This document shows, piece after piece, positions 35,652 to 43,712 of a stretch of DNA of 64,000 nucleotides. The position numbers and the translations under genes were made by a program. The DNA is taken from contig NZ_BRVN01000003.1 in assembly GCF_026011735.1 (NCBI RefSeq), forward strand, positions 185,480-249,479. The letters are read 5' to 3'. Position 1 is the stretch's first letter; every line of letters begins with the position of its first letter. This stretch comes from Dietzia sp. NCCP-2495 (lineage in GTDB: Bacteria > Actinomycetota > Actinomycetes > Mycobacteriales > Mycobacteriaceae). The notes under the pieces were generated by a model that was given only the letters and a program-made list of their open reading frames with translations, made no database searches and was not told the DNA's origin.

Positions 35652-36821
35652 ATGAAGAACATGAAGCGGATGGTTGCCGTTATCGCGGCCTCCGGCCTCG
35701 CCCTCGGCACCCTGCCGGGTGTCGCCAATGCTCAGAGCGTCGAGGCGGGCCTGGGCCTCGGCCTAGCCGCTGGCTCCGTCGCACTGGGTCTCGGTCTCGG
35801 CCTCGAGGCCGGGTCCGCCAACGATCTTCCCGCCGGTTCCGATGGACTGCCGACCGATTCGCTCGAGGGTGGCTCGACCGAGTTGACCGGTTCGCTTGAC
35901 GACATCACCGGTTCGCTTGACGGTGGCTCCGACTCGCTGCCCACCGATTCGCTCGAGGGTGGCTCCGACTCGCTGCCCACCGATTCGCTCGAGGGTGGCT
36001 CCGACTCGCTGCCCACCGATTCGCTCGAGGGCGGCTCCGACTCGCTGCCCACCGATTCGCTCGAGGGTGGCTCCGACTCGCTGCCCACCGATTCGCTCGA
36101 CGGCGGCTCGCTCGAGGGCATCCTCGATCAGCTGACCGGTTCGCTTGACGGTGGCTCCGACTCGCTGCCCACCGATTCGCTCGAGGGTGGCTCGACCGAG
36201 TTGACCGGTTCGCTTGACGACATCACCGGTTCGCTTGACGGTGGCTCCGACTCGCTGCCCACCGGCTCGCTCGACGACATCACCGGTTCGCTTGACGGTG
36301 GCTCCGACTCGCTGCCCACCGATTCGCTCGAGGGTGGCTCCGACTCGCTGCCCACCGGCTCGCTCGACGACATCACCGGTTCGCTTGACGGTGGCTCCGA
36401 TTCGCTGCCCACCGATTCGCTCGAGGGTGGCTCCGACTCGCTGCCCACCGGCTCGCTCGAGGGCATCCTCGATCAGCTGACCGGTTCGCTCGACGGTGGC
36501 TCCTCCGAGCTGCCGACCGACTCGCTCAGCGGCGGCTCCGAGAACCTCGGCTCCGGCGACATTAACCTGGGTTCCGTCTTCGAGGGTTCTGAGAGCGGCT
36601 CCGGCGAGGGTGGCTCCAGCGAAGAGCTGCTCGTGGTCGGCGCGCTCGCCGCAGGCAGCATCGGCCTGGGTCTGGCGCTCAGCGGTGGCATCAACCTCCC
36701 GGGCCTCCCGGCGATCAACGTTGCCGCGGTCTGCAACCTGCCGCAGGAGGCCATCGACTTCCTGAAGGACAACGGCTCCATGGAGCGTCACGAGTGCCTG
36801 CCCCCCGAGGAGCAGAACTGA
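35652..36821 (+). CDS. secreted Ser/Gly/Asp/Leu-repeat protein
   Basis: 389 residues; ATG 35652 after AAGGAAGG. Signal peptide ends GVANAQS. A Gly/Leu-rich segment (~30-55) is followed by ~230 residues of tandem repeats built from GGSDSLPTDSLE (11 copies of the GGSDSLPT core) interspersed with GSLDDITGSLD and GSLEGILDQLTGSLD. Then an acidic Gly/Ser stretch, a hydrophobic segment (LLVVGALAAGSIGLGLALS, ~320-338) and a 50-residue tail with two Cys (AVCNLPQ, HECLPPEE). No LPXTG motif. Strongly acidic; surface or mycomembrane-associated location is inferred. Function unknown. Confidence 0.85.
   Translation: MKNMKRMVAVIAASGLALGTLPGVANAQSVEAGLGLGLAAGSVALGLGLGLEAGSANDLPAGSDGLPTDSLEGGSTELTGSLDDITGSLDGGSDSLPTDSLEGGSDSLPTDSLEGGSDSLPTDSLEGGSDSLPTDSLEGGSDSLPTDSLDGGSLEGILDQLTGSLDGGSDSLPTDSLEGGSTELTGSLDDITGSLDGGSDSLPTGSLDDITGSLDGGSDSLPTDSLEGGSDSLPTGSLDDITGSLDGGSDSLPTDSLEGGSDSLPTGSLEGILDQLTGSLDGGSSELPTDSLSGGSENLGSGDINLGSVFEGSESGSGEGGSSEELLVVGALAAGSIGLGLALSGGINLPGLPAINVAAVCNLPQEAIDFLKDNGSMERHECLPPEEQN
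35922..36534. repeat. 36-bp based tandem repeat array
   Basis: Coding repeats of the secreted protein; the unit is about 36 bp (GGTGGCTCCGACTCGCTGCC core). The first five units are contiguous and nearly identical in DNA, so recent slippage is likely and length should vary between strains. Confidence 0.9.
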
Positions 36822-36874
36822 GCTACTGACCGCTCAGTTGCTGACTGAGTCAGCAACGCGGTAGTCGCACAGCG

Positions 36875-36906
36875 ATCCCCCGACGACCACACGGTCGGCG
36901 GGGGAT
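36875..36906 (+). terminator. terminator after repeat-protein gene
   Basis: ATCCCCCG/CGGGGGAT outer stem with an inner GACC/GGTC stem and ACAC loop, 54 bp beyond the stop. A second hairpin, GTTGCTGAC-TGA-GTCAGCAAC, lies just before it at 36837-36857. Confidence 0.6.
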
Positions 36907-36926
36907 TCGCCATTTCGTCCGCCCGA

Positions 36927-36932
36927 TACCCT
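36927..36932 (+). promoter_or_regulatory. -10 box of leaderless Nudix gene
   Basis: TACCCT, 7 nt before the ATG at 36940. Confidence 0.45.
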
Positions 36933-36939
36933 CGACGCC

Positions 36940-37428
36940 ATGGCCACCCCTGACTTCGTCCTCGAGCTCCGCAAGCACGTCGGCTCCGCGCCGCTCTGGC
37001 TCGCCGGCGCCACCGCCGTGATCAGCGACGCGGAGCGCACCCGGATTCTGCTCGTACGCCGCAGCGACAACGGCTGGTGGACCCCCGTCACCGGGATAGT
37101 CGACCCCGGAGAACACCCCGCGGGCACCGCCGTCCGGGAGTCGAAAGAGGAAGCGGACGTGGAGATCCGGGTCGACCGCGTCGCCTCGATCGGCGTCTCC
37201 CGGATGGTCACCTACGGCAACGGCGACCAGGCGCAGTACATCGACCACACCTTCGCCTGCACCTATCTCGGTGGCGACCCACGCCCCGCCGACGGTGAGA
37301 ACACGGACGTCCGCTGGTTCCCGGTCGACGCGCTCCCCGAGATGCGGCCGCACATGCTCGACCGTGTCGAGGCCGGCCTCGCCCGCGAGGAACGGGCGCG
37401 CATCGTGACCACCACCGAGTCGCTCTAG
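36940..37428 (+). CDS. Nudix hydrolase
   Basis: 162 residues. Nudix box GIVDPGEHPAGTAVRESKEE (~48-67) keeps the catalytic REXXEE core; the final Gly of the consensus is replaced by Asp. It hydrolyses a nucleoside diphosphate linked to another moiety, with Mg2+. The VRWFPVDALPEM C-terminal motif is common in actinobacterial MutT-like proteins. Substrate unknown. Followed 25 bp later by the copper-related membrane protein gene, but that gene has its own -10 box. Confidence 0.92.
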   Translation: MATPDFVLELRKHVGSAPLWLAGATAVISDAERTRILLVRRSDNGWWTPVTGIVDPGEHPAGTAVRESKEEADVEIRVDRVASIGVSRMVTYGNGDQAQYIDHTFACTYLGGDPRPADGENTDVRWFPVDALPEMRPHMLDRVEAGLAREERARIVTTTESL

Positions 37429-37441
37429 AATCGTGTCGCTC

Positions 37442-37447
37442 TAGAAT
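37442..37447 (+). promoter_or_regulatory. -10 box of leaderless membrane-protein gene
   Basis: TAGAAT, 6 nt before the ATG at 37454. It lies in the second copy of a 14-bp direct repeat (GTCGCTCTAGAATC at 37417 and 37434); the first copy contains the Nudix stop codon. Confidence 0.45.
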
Positions 37448-37453
37448 CAGGTC

Positions 37454-38122
37454 ATGTCCGCCGACCGCCTGCGAGCCGAGGTCCCACCCGTGGTGACCGC
37501 AGCCGTGGGCATAGTCGTGGCGCTGGTCAGCGGAATTTTCGGCATCAGCGCCCACGGACTCGCGGCTGGCCTCGCGGCAGGCTCCTCGGCCGTCGCTCCC
37601 GGTTCGGGAGACCTGCTCCTGGTCGGCGGGGCCAGCGTCGGAATCGGCGCCGTCACCGCTGCGCTGGCCCGGCACCGGCCGCCGTTGGTCACCGCGGGCG
37701 TCGGCCTGCTCTCCGGGCAGGGGCTCGTCCACCTCATCCTGTCCGCCGGTCACAACCATGGCGGGGCCAGGTACGGCGGGGCGGGACACGTCGGCCAGAG
37801 TCCTCTGACGCACCACGCCGCGGACCCGAATGCCGTCCGTGCGGCGATGGACCTCGGTGCCGCGGCGACCGCAGGACACCTCGCGTCACTGCTCACGCCG
37901 GCGATGCTGGGCGCCCACGTCGCCGCGGTGCTCGTAACGCTGGCCCTGGTGGCGGTCCTGTCCCGGACACTGGCCTGGGTCGCGGCCCGGGTGGCGCCGC
38001 TGCTGGCGGCTGTGCACCTCGTCGTCGTCGCACCACTGCTCGCCACCTACGACGCGCACCCACCGCGCGCGCGGTACTTCCTGACCGGCGGGGGAACGCG
38101 GGCGCCGCCCGCACTCGTGTGA
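37454..38122 (+). CDS. integral membrane protein upstream of copper chaperone
   Basis: 222 residues with about five membrane spans (~15-45, 52-68, 78-95, 130-150, 152-190). A His-rich loop between spans 3 and 4 (AGHNHGGARYGG, HVGQ, THHAAD) and the HLVVVAPLL segment suggest metal handling. I cannot name a Pfam family with certainty. It is followed by the PCu(A)C chaperone and a DyP peroxidase on the same strand, so a role in copper supply is plausible. Confidence 0.78.
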   Translation: MSADRLRAEVPPVVTAAVGIVVALVSGIFGISAHGLAAGLAAGSSAVAPGSGDLLLVGGASVGIGAVTAALARHRPPLVTAGVGLLSGQGLVHLILSAGHNHGGARYGGAGHVGQSPLTHHAADPNAVRAAMDLGAAATAGHLASLLTPAMLGAHVAAVLVTLALVAVLSRTLAWVAARVAPLLAAVHLVVVAPLLATYDAHPPRARYFLTGGGTRAPPALV

Positions 38123-38185
38123 TCCGAACCCTCACCGCCCGTCCGCCTCGCGGCCGGGCAAACACTCCTGCCACTAAGGACACAC

Positions 38186-38809
38186 ATGCGTACCACCACC
38201 CGTACCTTCCGTAGCTCCCGCACCGCGCGCGCCGGGCTCGCCACAGCCGCCGCACTCGCGCTGGCACTGGGCACCGCCGCCTGCAGCAGCGACACCGACG
38301 CCGCTGGCACCGACGTCTCGGGCACCGACTCCGCAAGCAACACGAGCGCCCTCGTGCTCGACGACGGCTGGGTCAAATCCTCCGCCGAGGGCATGACCGG
38401 TGCGTTCGGCACCCTCCGCAACACCGGCGCGGAGGACGTGCACATCACCGGCATCACCTCACCCGTGTCGACGCGCGTCGAGATGCACGAGACCGTGCCC
38501 GGCGGCAGCGGCATGATGATGCGGGAGAAGGCGGGCGGCTTCGTCGTCCCCGCCGGCGGCGACCTGGTGCTCGAACCCGGCGGCGACCACATCATGTTCA
38601 TGGACCTCACCGACCCCGTCACCACCGGCCAGGTCGTGCCGCTCGAACTGACCCTCGACGGCGGCGACGAGCTGGAGATCAGCGTCACCGCCCGCGACTT
38701 CAAGGGCGGCGAGGAGGAGTACGTCGGCGGCGGTCACGGCGGTAGTGATGCCGGCGACCACGGCGGTCACTCCGGCGGCCACGGGGAGGGCATGAGCCAC
38801 GATGGCTGA
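38186..38809 (+). CDS. PCu(A)C-type copper chaperone lipoprotein
   Basis: 207 residues. Signal peptide with lipobox-like ALGTAAC at ~33. The PCu(A)C domain keeps the Cu(I) ligand set: MHETV (H and M), SGMMMREKAGG (M) and GGDHIMFMDL (H-x-M). A His/Gly-rich tail (GGHGGSDAGDHGGHSGGHGE) adds a second metal-binding region, as in bacterial chaperones that bind Cu(II) there. Extracytoplasmic. Its 3' end overlaps the DyP gene by 8 nt, so they are translationally coupled. Confidence 0.92.
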   Translation: MRTTTRTFRSSRTARAGLATAAALALALGTAACSSDTDAAGTDVSGTDSASNTSALVLDDGWVKSSAEGMTGAFGTLRNTGAEDVHITGITSPVSTRVEMHETVPGGSGMMMREKAGGFVVPAGGDLVLEPGGDHIMFMDLTDPVTTGQVVPLELTLDGGDELEISVTARDFKGGEEEYVGGGHGGSDAGDHGGHSGGHGEGMSHDG

Positions 38810-40073
38810 CCAGGCCTCCCGCGGGCTGTCCCGGCGGTCGGTGCTCACCGGCGGTGTCGCCGCCGTGGTGGGTGGCGGCGCCGCGGGCGCGCTCGCCGGC
38901 TACGCGGGGCGGGGGATCGTCGACGACGACGAGACCGTCGACTGGAGAACCGTCGCCGACTCCCGGGTGGTCGGGACGAGCTCGGAACCGTTCCACGGAC
39001 TCCACCAGGCCGGCGTCACCACGGCCCCGCAATCGCACGCGGCCTTCGTGGCGTTCGACATCGTGCCAGGCGCGACCCGCACCGAGGTCCAGGGCGTGCT
39101 GCGTGCCTGGTCCCAGGACGCGTCCCGGCTCACGCAGGGGCGCGGCGGACTCGCCGACCTCGAGCCCGAGCTGGCGGCGGACCCGGCGCGGCTCACCGTA
39201 ACGGTCGGGCTCGGGCCCGGCTTCTTCGACGCGACCCGGATGCCGGAGCGCAAGCCCACCTGGCTCGAGCAGTTGCCGGCGTTCCCGGAGATCGACCAGC
39301 TGGACGACAGGTGGTCGGAGGGCGACCTGCTGCTGCAGATCTGCGCCGACGATCCCGTGGTGGCCTCGCACGCCGCCCGCATCCTGGCCTCCGGGGTGCG
39401 GGGGGTGGCGCGGCAGCGGTGGGTGCAGCGCGGGTTCCGCAAGGCAGTGGGCACCGACCCCGCCGGGCGGACGCAGCGCAACTTGTTCGGGCAGATCGAC
39501 GGCACCGTCAACCCGACGCCGGAGGGGGACATGGACTTCGATCAGATCCTCTACTCCGACGGCCGCTCGTCGGACGGGCAGGTGCAGCCCTGGATGCGGG
39601 GCGGGTCGGCGCTCGTGCTGCGGCGCATCCGCATGACGATGGACACCTGGGAGGAGATCGACCGCACCTCCCGTGAACTGTCCGTCGGCCGCACCCTCGA
39701 CACCGGGGCGCCGCTGGGCGGTGTCGCCGAGCATGACCCGGCCGACTTCGAGGCCGTCGACGACGTGGGCCTGCCCGTCATCCCCCCGGAGTCTCACATG
39801 GCACGGGCACGGCAACGAAACCGGGGCGAGGCCATGCTGCGGCGGCCGTACAACTACGACGACCCGCCCGCGCCCGGCGAGATCAGCAACTCCGGGTTGC
39901 TGTTCGCCGCCTACATGGCGGACCCGGTGCGCACCTTCATCCCGGTGCAGCGGCGGCTCGCCGAAAAAGACGCCCTCAACACGTGGACGGTGCCGATCGG
40001 GTCTGCGGTGTTCGCGCTCCCGCCCGGCGCGCCCGAGGGCGGCTACGTGGGGCAGGGGCTCTTCGAGGGATAG
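38802..40073 (+). CDS. Tat-secreted dye-decolorising (DyP) peroxidase
   Basis: 423 residues. Twin-arginine signal LSRRSVLTGGVAAVV. The heme peroxidase motif GXXDG is present as GQIDGT (~229-234, distal Asp/Arg pocket); the proximal His is probably in PESHMAR (~330). Exported folded with heme. In Streptomyces a DyP enzyme and a PCu(A)C chaperone (ECuC) act together with Sco in copper-linked extracellular chemistry; the same gene pairing occurs here without Sco. Convergent with the SGNH hydrolase gene, 6 nt apart. Confidence 0.93.
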   Translation: MADQASRGLSRRSVLTGGVAAVVGGGAAGALAGYAGRGIVDDDETVDWRTVADSRVVGTSSEPFHGLHQAGVTTAPQSHAAFVAFDIVPGATRTEVQGVLRAWSQDASRLTQGRGGLADLEPELAADPARLTVTVGLGPGFFDATRMPERKPTWLEQLPAFPEIDQLDDRWSEGDLLLQICADDPVVASHAARILASGVRGVARQRWVQRGFRKAVGTDPAGRTQRNLFGQIDGTVNPTPEGDMDFDQILYSDGRSSDGQVQPWMRGGSALVLRRIRMTMDTWEEIDRTSRELSVGRTLDTGAPLGGVAEHDPADFEAVDDVGLPVIPPESHMARARQRNRGEAMLRRPYNYDDPPAPGEISNSGLLFAAYMADPVRTFIPVQRRLAEKDALNTWTVPIGSAVFALPPGAPEGGYVGQGLFEG

Positions 40074-40079
40074 CCGGCG

Positions 40080-41096
40080 TCAGATCGCGTCCGCGATCGC
40101 CGCGGCCATCGCCTCCTGCCCGAGCGCGGTGGGATGCATCTGCGCGGTGTTCGGGTCGCCGAGGAAGGAGGTCCACCGCTGGTCGGCGGGGGCGCAGGCG
40201 CTGCGGTCCACATCGTCGGTCGGCATCACGGCGACGTGGCCGTTGCGCTCGGCGGCCGCGGCCACGGCGTCGTTGATCTGGCCGGTGACCGCGCGCGCCC
40301 ACTCAACGTTGTCCTGGCCGATCCCGTCGGTGATGGCGCAGCCGTCCTCGTCGCTGGCTGGCACGAGGGGCATGTACTGGGTGGTGACGACCGTCGCGTC
40401 CGGGGCGGCGTCGGCGATGGCCTCGTAGACGTCGTCCACCGCGCCGCTCTCGCCGAACGTCGCGTCGATGGCTGCGGTGACCTGGGTGTCCATCACGGAC
40501 TTACAGTCGACCGGGGTGCCGACGGTTCCGGACATGATGCACTGCACGATCGCGCCGAAGCCCACATCGTTGCCGCCGATCGACAGGGTCACCAGGTCCG
40601 TGTCCTCGGTGAGCGTGCTGATCTGCGGCGGTGCGCCCTCGTACTGGGTCACGGTGAGGATGTCGGGGACCTGGGCGCCGCCGCACGTGGAGTCGGTGAA
40701 CTCGCCGACCCCGGGGCCCGCCGCCAAGACGTGCGGGTAGTTAGCGAGCGAGCGGGCGCACCCGGCCGGGCCGCCGGCGGGCCGGGTGTTGTCGCCCAGT
40801 GCCGCGTACGAGTCGCCGAGGGCCACGTACTCGCCGTAGGCGGGTGCGGCGAGCGAGCCGAACGGGCCCAGCGAGTCGGAGGTGCTGCCCGTGGCGATAC
40901 CGCTGGAGCCGAGTGACCCCGCGGTGATCGTGCCGTCGGTCTCCTCTGTCGATGCGGCCGAGGCCAGCGGCGTGACGGCCAGCGCGATCGCGGCACCCAT
41001 CGCGACAACCGCGGGCACGCGGGGCGAATGGTGTCGGGTCGGGGAGGTGGTGGAGGTGGGATGTGAACGACGACGACGAGATGTGAGCACCCTCAC
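40080..41096 (-). CDS. secreted SGNH (GDSL) hydrolase, copy 1
   Basis: 338 residues from GTG 41096 with AGGGAG 6 nt upstream. Signal peptide around AAIALAVTPLASAAS. SGNH blocks: block I ALGDSYAALGD with nucleophile Ser96, block II Gly, block III SIGGNDVGFG, block V DPNTAQMHPTALGQ with catalytic Asp/His. Four or more Cys likely form disulfides. Similar to Streptomyces-type secreted lipases/esterases. Directly followed on the chromosome by a paralogue at 41342. Confidence 0.92.
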   Translation of the reverse strand: MRVLTSRRRRSHPTSTTSPTRHHSPRVPAVVAMGAAIALAVTPLASAASTEETDGTITAGSLGSSGIATGSTSDSLGPFGSLAAPAYGEYVALGDSYAALGDNTRPAGGPAGCARSLANYPHVLAAGPGVGEFTDSTCGGAQVPDILTVTQYEGAPPQISTLTEDTDLVTLSIGGNDVGFGAIVQCIMSGTVGTPVDCKSVMDTQVTAAIDATFGESGAVDDVYEAIADAAPDATVVTTQYMPLVPASDEDGCAITDGIGQDNVEWARAVTGQINDAVAAAAERNGHVAVMPTDDVDRSACAPADQRWTSFLGDPNTAQMHPTALGQEAMAAAIADAI

Positions 41097-41097
41097 A
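41082..41097. promoter_or_regulatory. CRP/GlxR-type palindrome at SGNH hydrolase 1 start
   Basis: TGTGA-GCACCC-TCACA, exact match to TGTGA-N6-TCACA, overlapping the start codon of the gene at 41096. Binding there would block translation-zone transcription, suggesting repression, if functional. Confidence 0.5.
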
Positions 41098-41341
41098 GTG
41101 TGCTCCCTCAGGGGTCGCGTTTCCGGCGATTGGCGGGGACTGGTGCCGGATGGGCCGGGTGGGGCTGCTGGGGTCGGGTCGAACTCAACGGTCGCGCTAC
41201 CCGGCCGGTCGACGGGGTGGTCGTCGTCGTAGTTCTCGTCGTCCTGATCGGGGTAGTCGGCGCGGCGGTCGTCGGCGCGATGGTCGTCGGCGCGGCGGTC
41301 CGGACCCACCGACGATCAGGCTATCCCTCCAACGCGGCAGG

Positions 41342-42430
41342 CTATCCCTCCAGCGCTGCCAGCACCCGGTCGGCGACGTGCGCGTGGCCCAGCGACGTGG
41401 GGTGGACGGGTGCGGCGCCGGTCTCCACGCCGAGCAGGTCCACGTACCGGGTGGTGGCAGGGGAGCACATCGAGTGGCCGGGCTCGTCGGGGATCACCAC
41501 GGTGACTCCGTTGCGTTCGGCTGCCGCCCGGACCACGTCGTTGAGGTCGTGCTGGAATCCGCGCATCTTGTCGCGCTCCTCGCGGGTCGCTGCCAGGAAC
41601 GGCGAGCAGGCGGGGGAGGACACGATCTCCTCGTCGCTCTCCGGCACGGCCGCCAGGTAGCCGGTGGTGATCACGCGGGCCTCGGGCGAGCGGCGGGCGA
41701 TCTCCGCGTAGACCTCGTCCATGTGGGAGTCCAGTTCGGCGAGAGCGGCGGAGGCCTGGCGGTCGATCACGTCGGAGCAGCCGGTGGTGGTGTCGAATTC
41801 CTCGGCGAGGCCCTGCGTGGCCACGTCGACGACGGGCACCAGCGGATCCGGCGTGTTGGTGCGGACCGCGCACGCCACGATCACGGCGCCGAAGCCCACG
41901 TCGTTGCCGCCGATCGACACAGAGACCAGGTCCGTGTCCTCGGTCAGGGCGTCGAACTGGGCGGGCACGCCCTTGTCGGGCGCCCAGAAGTCATCGGTGA
42001 CCGCCCCGCCACAGGAGGCGTTGACGAACGTCCCCACGCCGAGTTCACGCGCGACGACCGCCGGGTACGCGTCGTCGGTCCGTACGCATGACACCGGCCC
42101 GGCACTCCACGCGCCCGGTGAGATGCGGCCCACCGCCGCGTAGGAATCGCCCAACGCCACGTAGCGGGACGGACCCGTCCCCTCGCCCTCGGTGACGCCC
42201 GGGCCCATCCCTTCGCCGCTCACCTGACCCACCACGTTCTGGCCCACCGCCTGCGCTGATCCGCCGACCTGCTCGGCCATCGACCCGGCCATTGGAGGGG
42301 CCGGCGGGATCGGGGGAGCGGCGGCGGAGGAGGGTGCGAGCGGAAGCGTGGCGACGAGGGTGGCGGCGGCCGCGAGGACTACGACCGGGGTCATGCGGCC
42401 CGCCGGACGAGAGGAACGCGATGTGAACAT
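41342..42430 (-). CDS. secreted SGNH (GDSL) hydrolase, copy 2
   Basis: 362 residues from ATG 42430 (MFTSRSSRP). Signal peptide ends near SSAAAPP. A ~45-residue Pro/Gly/Met-rich linker precedes SGNH block I ALGDSYAAVG (Ser96), block III SIGGNDVGFG and block V AAPVHPTSLGHAHV with His. Six or more Cys. Paralogue of the gene at 40080, same strand, 245 bp apart. The 3' end carries a 21-bp tandem duplication that repeats the stop-codon region (GGCTATCCCTCCA). Confidence 0.92.
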   Translation of the reverse strand: MFTSRSSRPAGRMTPVVVLAAAATLVATLPLAPSSAAAPPIPPAPPMAGSMAEQVGGSAQAVGQNVVGQVSGEGMGPGVTEGEGTGPSRYVALGDSYAAVGRISPGAWSAGPVSCVRTDDAYPAVVARELGVGTFVNASCGGAVTDDFWAPDKGVPAQFDALTEDTDLVSVSIGGNDVGFGAVIVACAVRTNTPDPLVPVVDVATQGLAEEFDTTTGCSDVIDRQASAALAELDSHMDEVYAEIARRSPEARVITTGYLAAVPESDEEIVSSPACSPFLAATREERDKMRGFQHDLNDVVRAAAERNGVTVVIPDEPGHSMCSPATTRYVDLLGVETGAAPVHPTSLGHAHVADRVLAALEG

Positions 42431-42437
42431 GTGCACA
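42422..42437. promoter_or_regulatory. CRP-like palindrome at SGNH hydrolase 2 start
   Basis: TGTGA-ACATGT-GCACA matches the CRP/GlxR consensus in 9 of 10 fixed bases and overlaps the start codon at 42430, the same position as the site in the paralogue. Confidence 0.4.
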
Positions 42438-42499
42438 CTCTCGCACGGACACCCCGCCCACGGGGTGGGGTACGTCGTGCGGGCCGCGCGAGGCCCGGG

Positions 42500-43552
42500 T
42501 CAGTCGACCGGCGGCTTCGACGGCAGCCGCACGACCTGGCCGGCGTAGGACAGGCCCGCACCGAAGCCGATGCACAACGCGATGTCGCCGGGCTGGGCCT
42601 GGCCTTCACGCAGCATGGTCTCCATGGCCAGCGGGATCGATGCGGCGGAGGTGTTGCCGGTCTGCTCGATGTCGTTGGCGATCGCGACCGTGTCCGGTAG
42701 GCCCAGGTGCTTGGCCATGGCCGAGTTGATGCGGCCGTTGGCCTGGTGCGGGACGAAGGCCTGGATCTCTTCCGCGGTCACCCCGGCCGTCTCCAGCGTC
42801 TCGGCGCACACCTTCGACACCTGCACGGCGGCCCAGCGGAACACCTTGGACCCGTTCATGGTGAGGAAGGGCTGACGGACGTCCTCGGCGCCGGAGTCGA
42901 CCTCGTCGACGTAGGCCTTGAAGTCCTTGGTCTGGCTGATGGCGCTGCCCTGCTCGCCGTCCGAACCCCACACCACCGGGCTGACGTCGTTGGTCTCGGC
43001 CGGGCCCACCACGACCGCGCCGGCGCCGTCGCCGAAGATGAACGAGGTGTTGCGGTCGGTGAAGTCGATGCCGTCGCTCATCTTCTCCACGCCGATCACC
43101 ACGACGTACCGGGAGGCGCCGCCGCGGATCATGTTCGTCGCGACCGCAAGGCCGTACCCGAACCCGGCGCAGCCAGCGGTGAGGTCGAACGCGGCGATGC
43201 CGTTGCGTCCGAGGTTCGTGGCCACCTGGGGCGCGGCGTGGGGCACCTGCGTCCAGTTGGTCGACGTGCACAGGATGACCGCGTCGACGAGCTCGGGGTC
43301 GATCCCCGCCGAGGCCACGGCTTTCCTGGCCGCCTCGGTCGACATCATGACGATCGACTCGTCGCCGCTCGCGAAACGACGGTTGAGGATCCCGGACCGC
43401 TCGTAGATCCACTCGCTGGTCGAGTCGATCGTCTCGCAGATCTCCTCGTTGCTGACGACGCGCTCAGGGCGGTACGCGCCGATACCCAGCAGGGTGGAGC
43501 CGGGCGCGCCCTTGCCGGTCGCGATGGTCACGGTCTCGTTGGAATCCGCCAT
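42500..43552 (-). CDS. beta-ketoacyl-ACP synthase III (FabH-like)
   Basis: 350 residues; ATG 43552 with GAGGAG upstream. Complete KAS III triad: Cys128 in FDLTAGCAGFGYG, His in VPHQANGRIN, Asn in GNTSAASIP. The FGDGAGAVVVG motif is also present. It condenses an acyl-CoA with malonyl-ACP to start fatty-acid or mycolate synthesis. It is alone, not with fab/acp genes, so substrate choice cannot be read from context. I leave the symbol blank because mycobacterial-type organisms carry several paralogues. Confidence 0.93.
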   Translation of the reverse strand: MADSNETVTIATGKGAPGSTLLGIGAYRPERVVSNEEICETIDSTSEWIYERSGILNRRFASGDESIVMMSTEAARKAVASAGIDPELVDAVILCTSTNWTQVPHAAPQVATNLGRNGIAAFDLTAGCAGFGYGLAVATNMIRGGASRYVVVIGVEKMSDGIDFTDRNTSFIFGDGAGAVVVGPAETNDVSPVVWGSDGEQGSAISQTKDFKAYVDEVDSGAEDVRQPFLTMNGSKVFRWAAVQVSKVCAETLETAGVTAEEIQAFVPHQANGRINSAMAKHLGLPDTVAIANDIEQTGNTSAASIPLAMETMLREGQAQPGDIALCIGFGAGLSYAGQVVRLPSKPPVD

Positions 43553-43712
43553 ACGGATGTAGCTCCTCGTTGGTGTGCGGTTCGGGATCGGGTCACGCTG
43601 GCGCGGCCCGTCACGATACTTCCTCGCAACAGTACTGCGGTCGGTGAGAACATCGGCGCATACGACCGCGACGTTTCGCCCCCGACACCGGCCACCCCCG
43701 TGGGCGCCCCGC

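Noticed and set aside
35922..36534. Regular repeats considered as a CRISPR array
   Set aside because: Units are contiguous and in frame within a coding sequence, with no unique spacers and no cas genes nearby.
35850..36540. RTX calcium-binding repeats
   Set aside because: The GGSDSLPTDSLE unit is 12 residues and lacks the GGxGxDxLx nonapeptide spacing, so it is not a canonical RTX array.
35763..36791. Repeat-containing minus-strand frames opposite the secreted repeat protein
   Set aside because: They are the reverse translation of the same tandem array; only the plus strand has a signal peptide and a ribosome-binding site.
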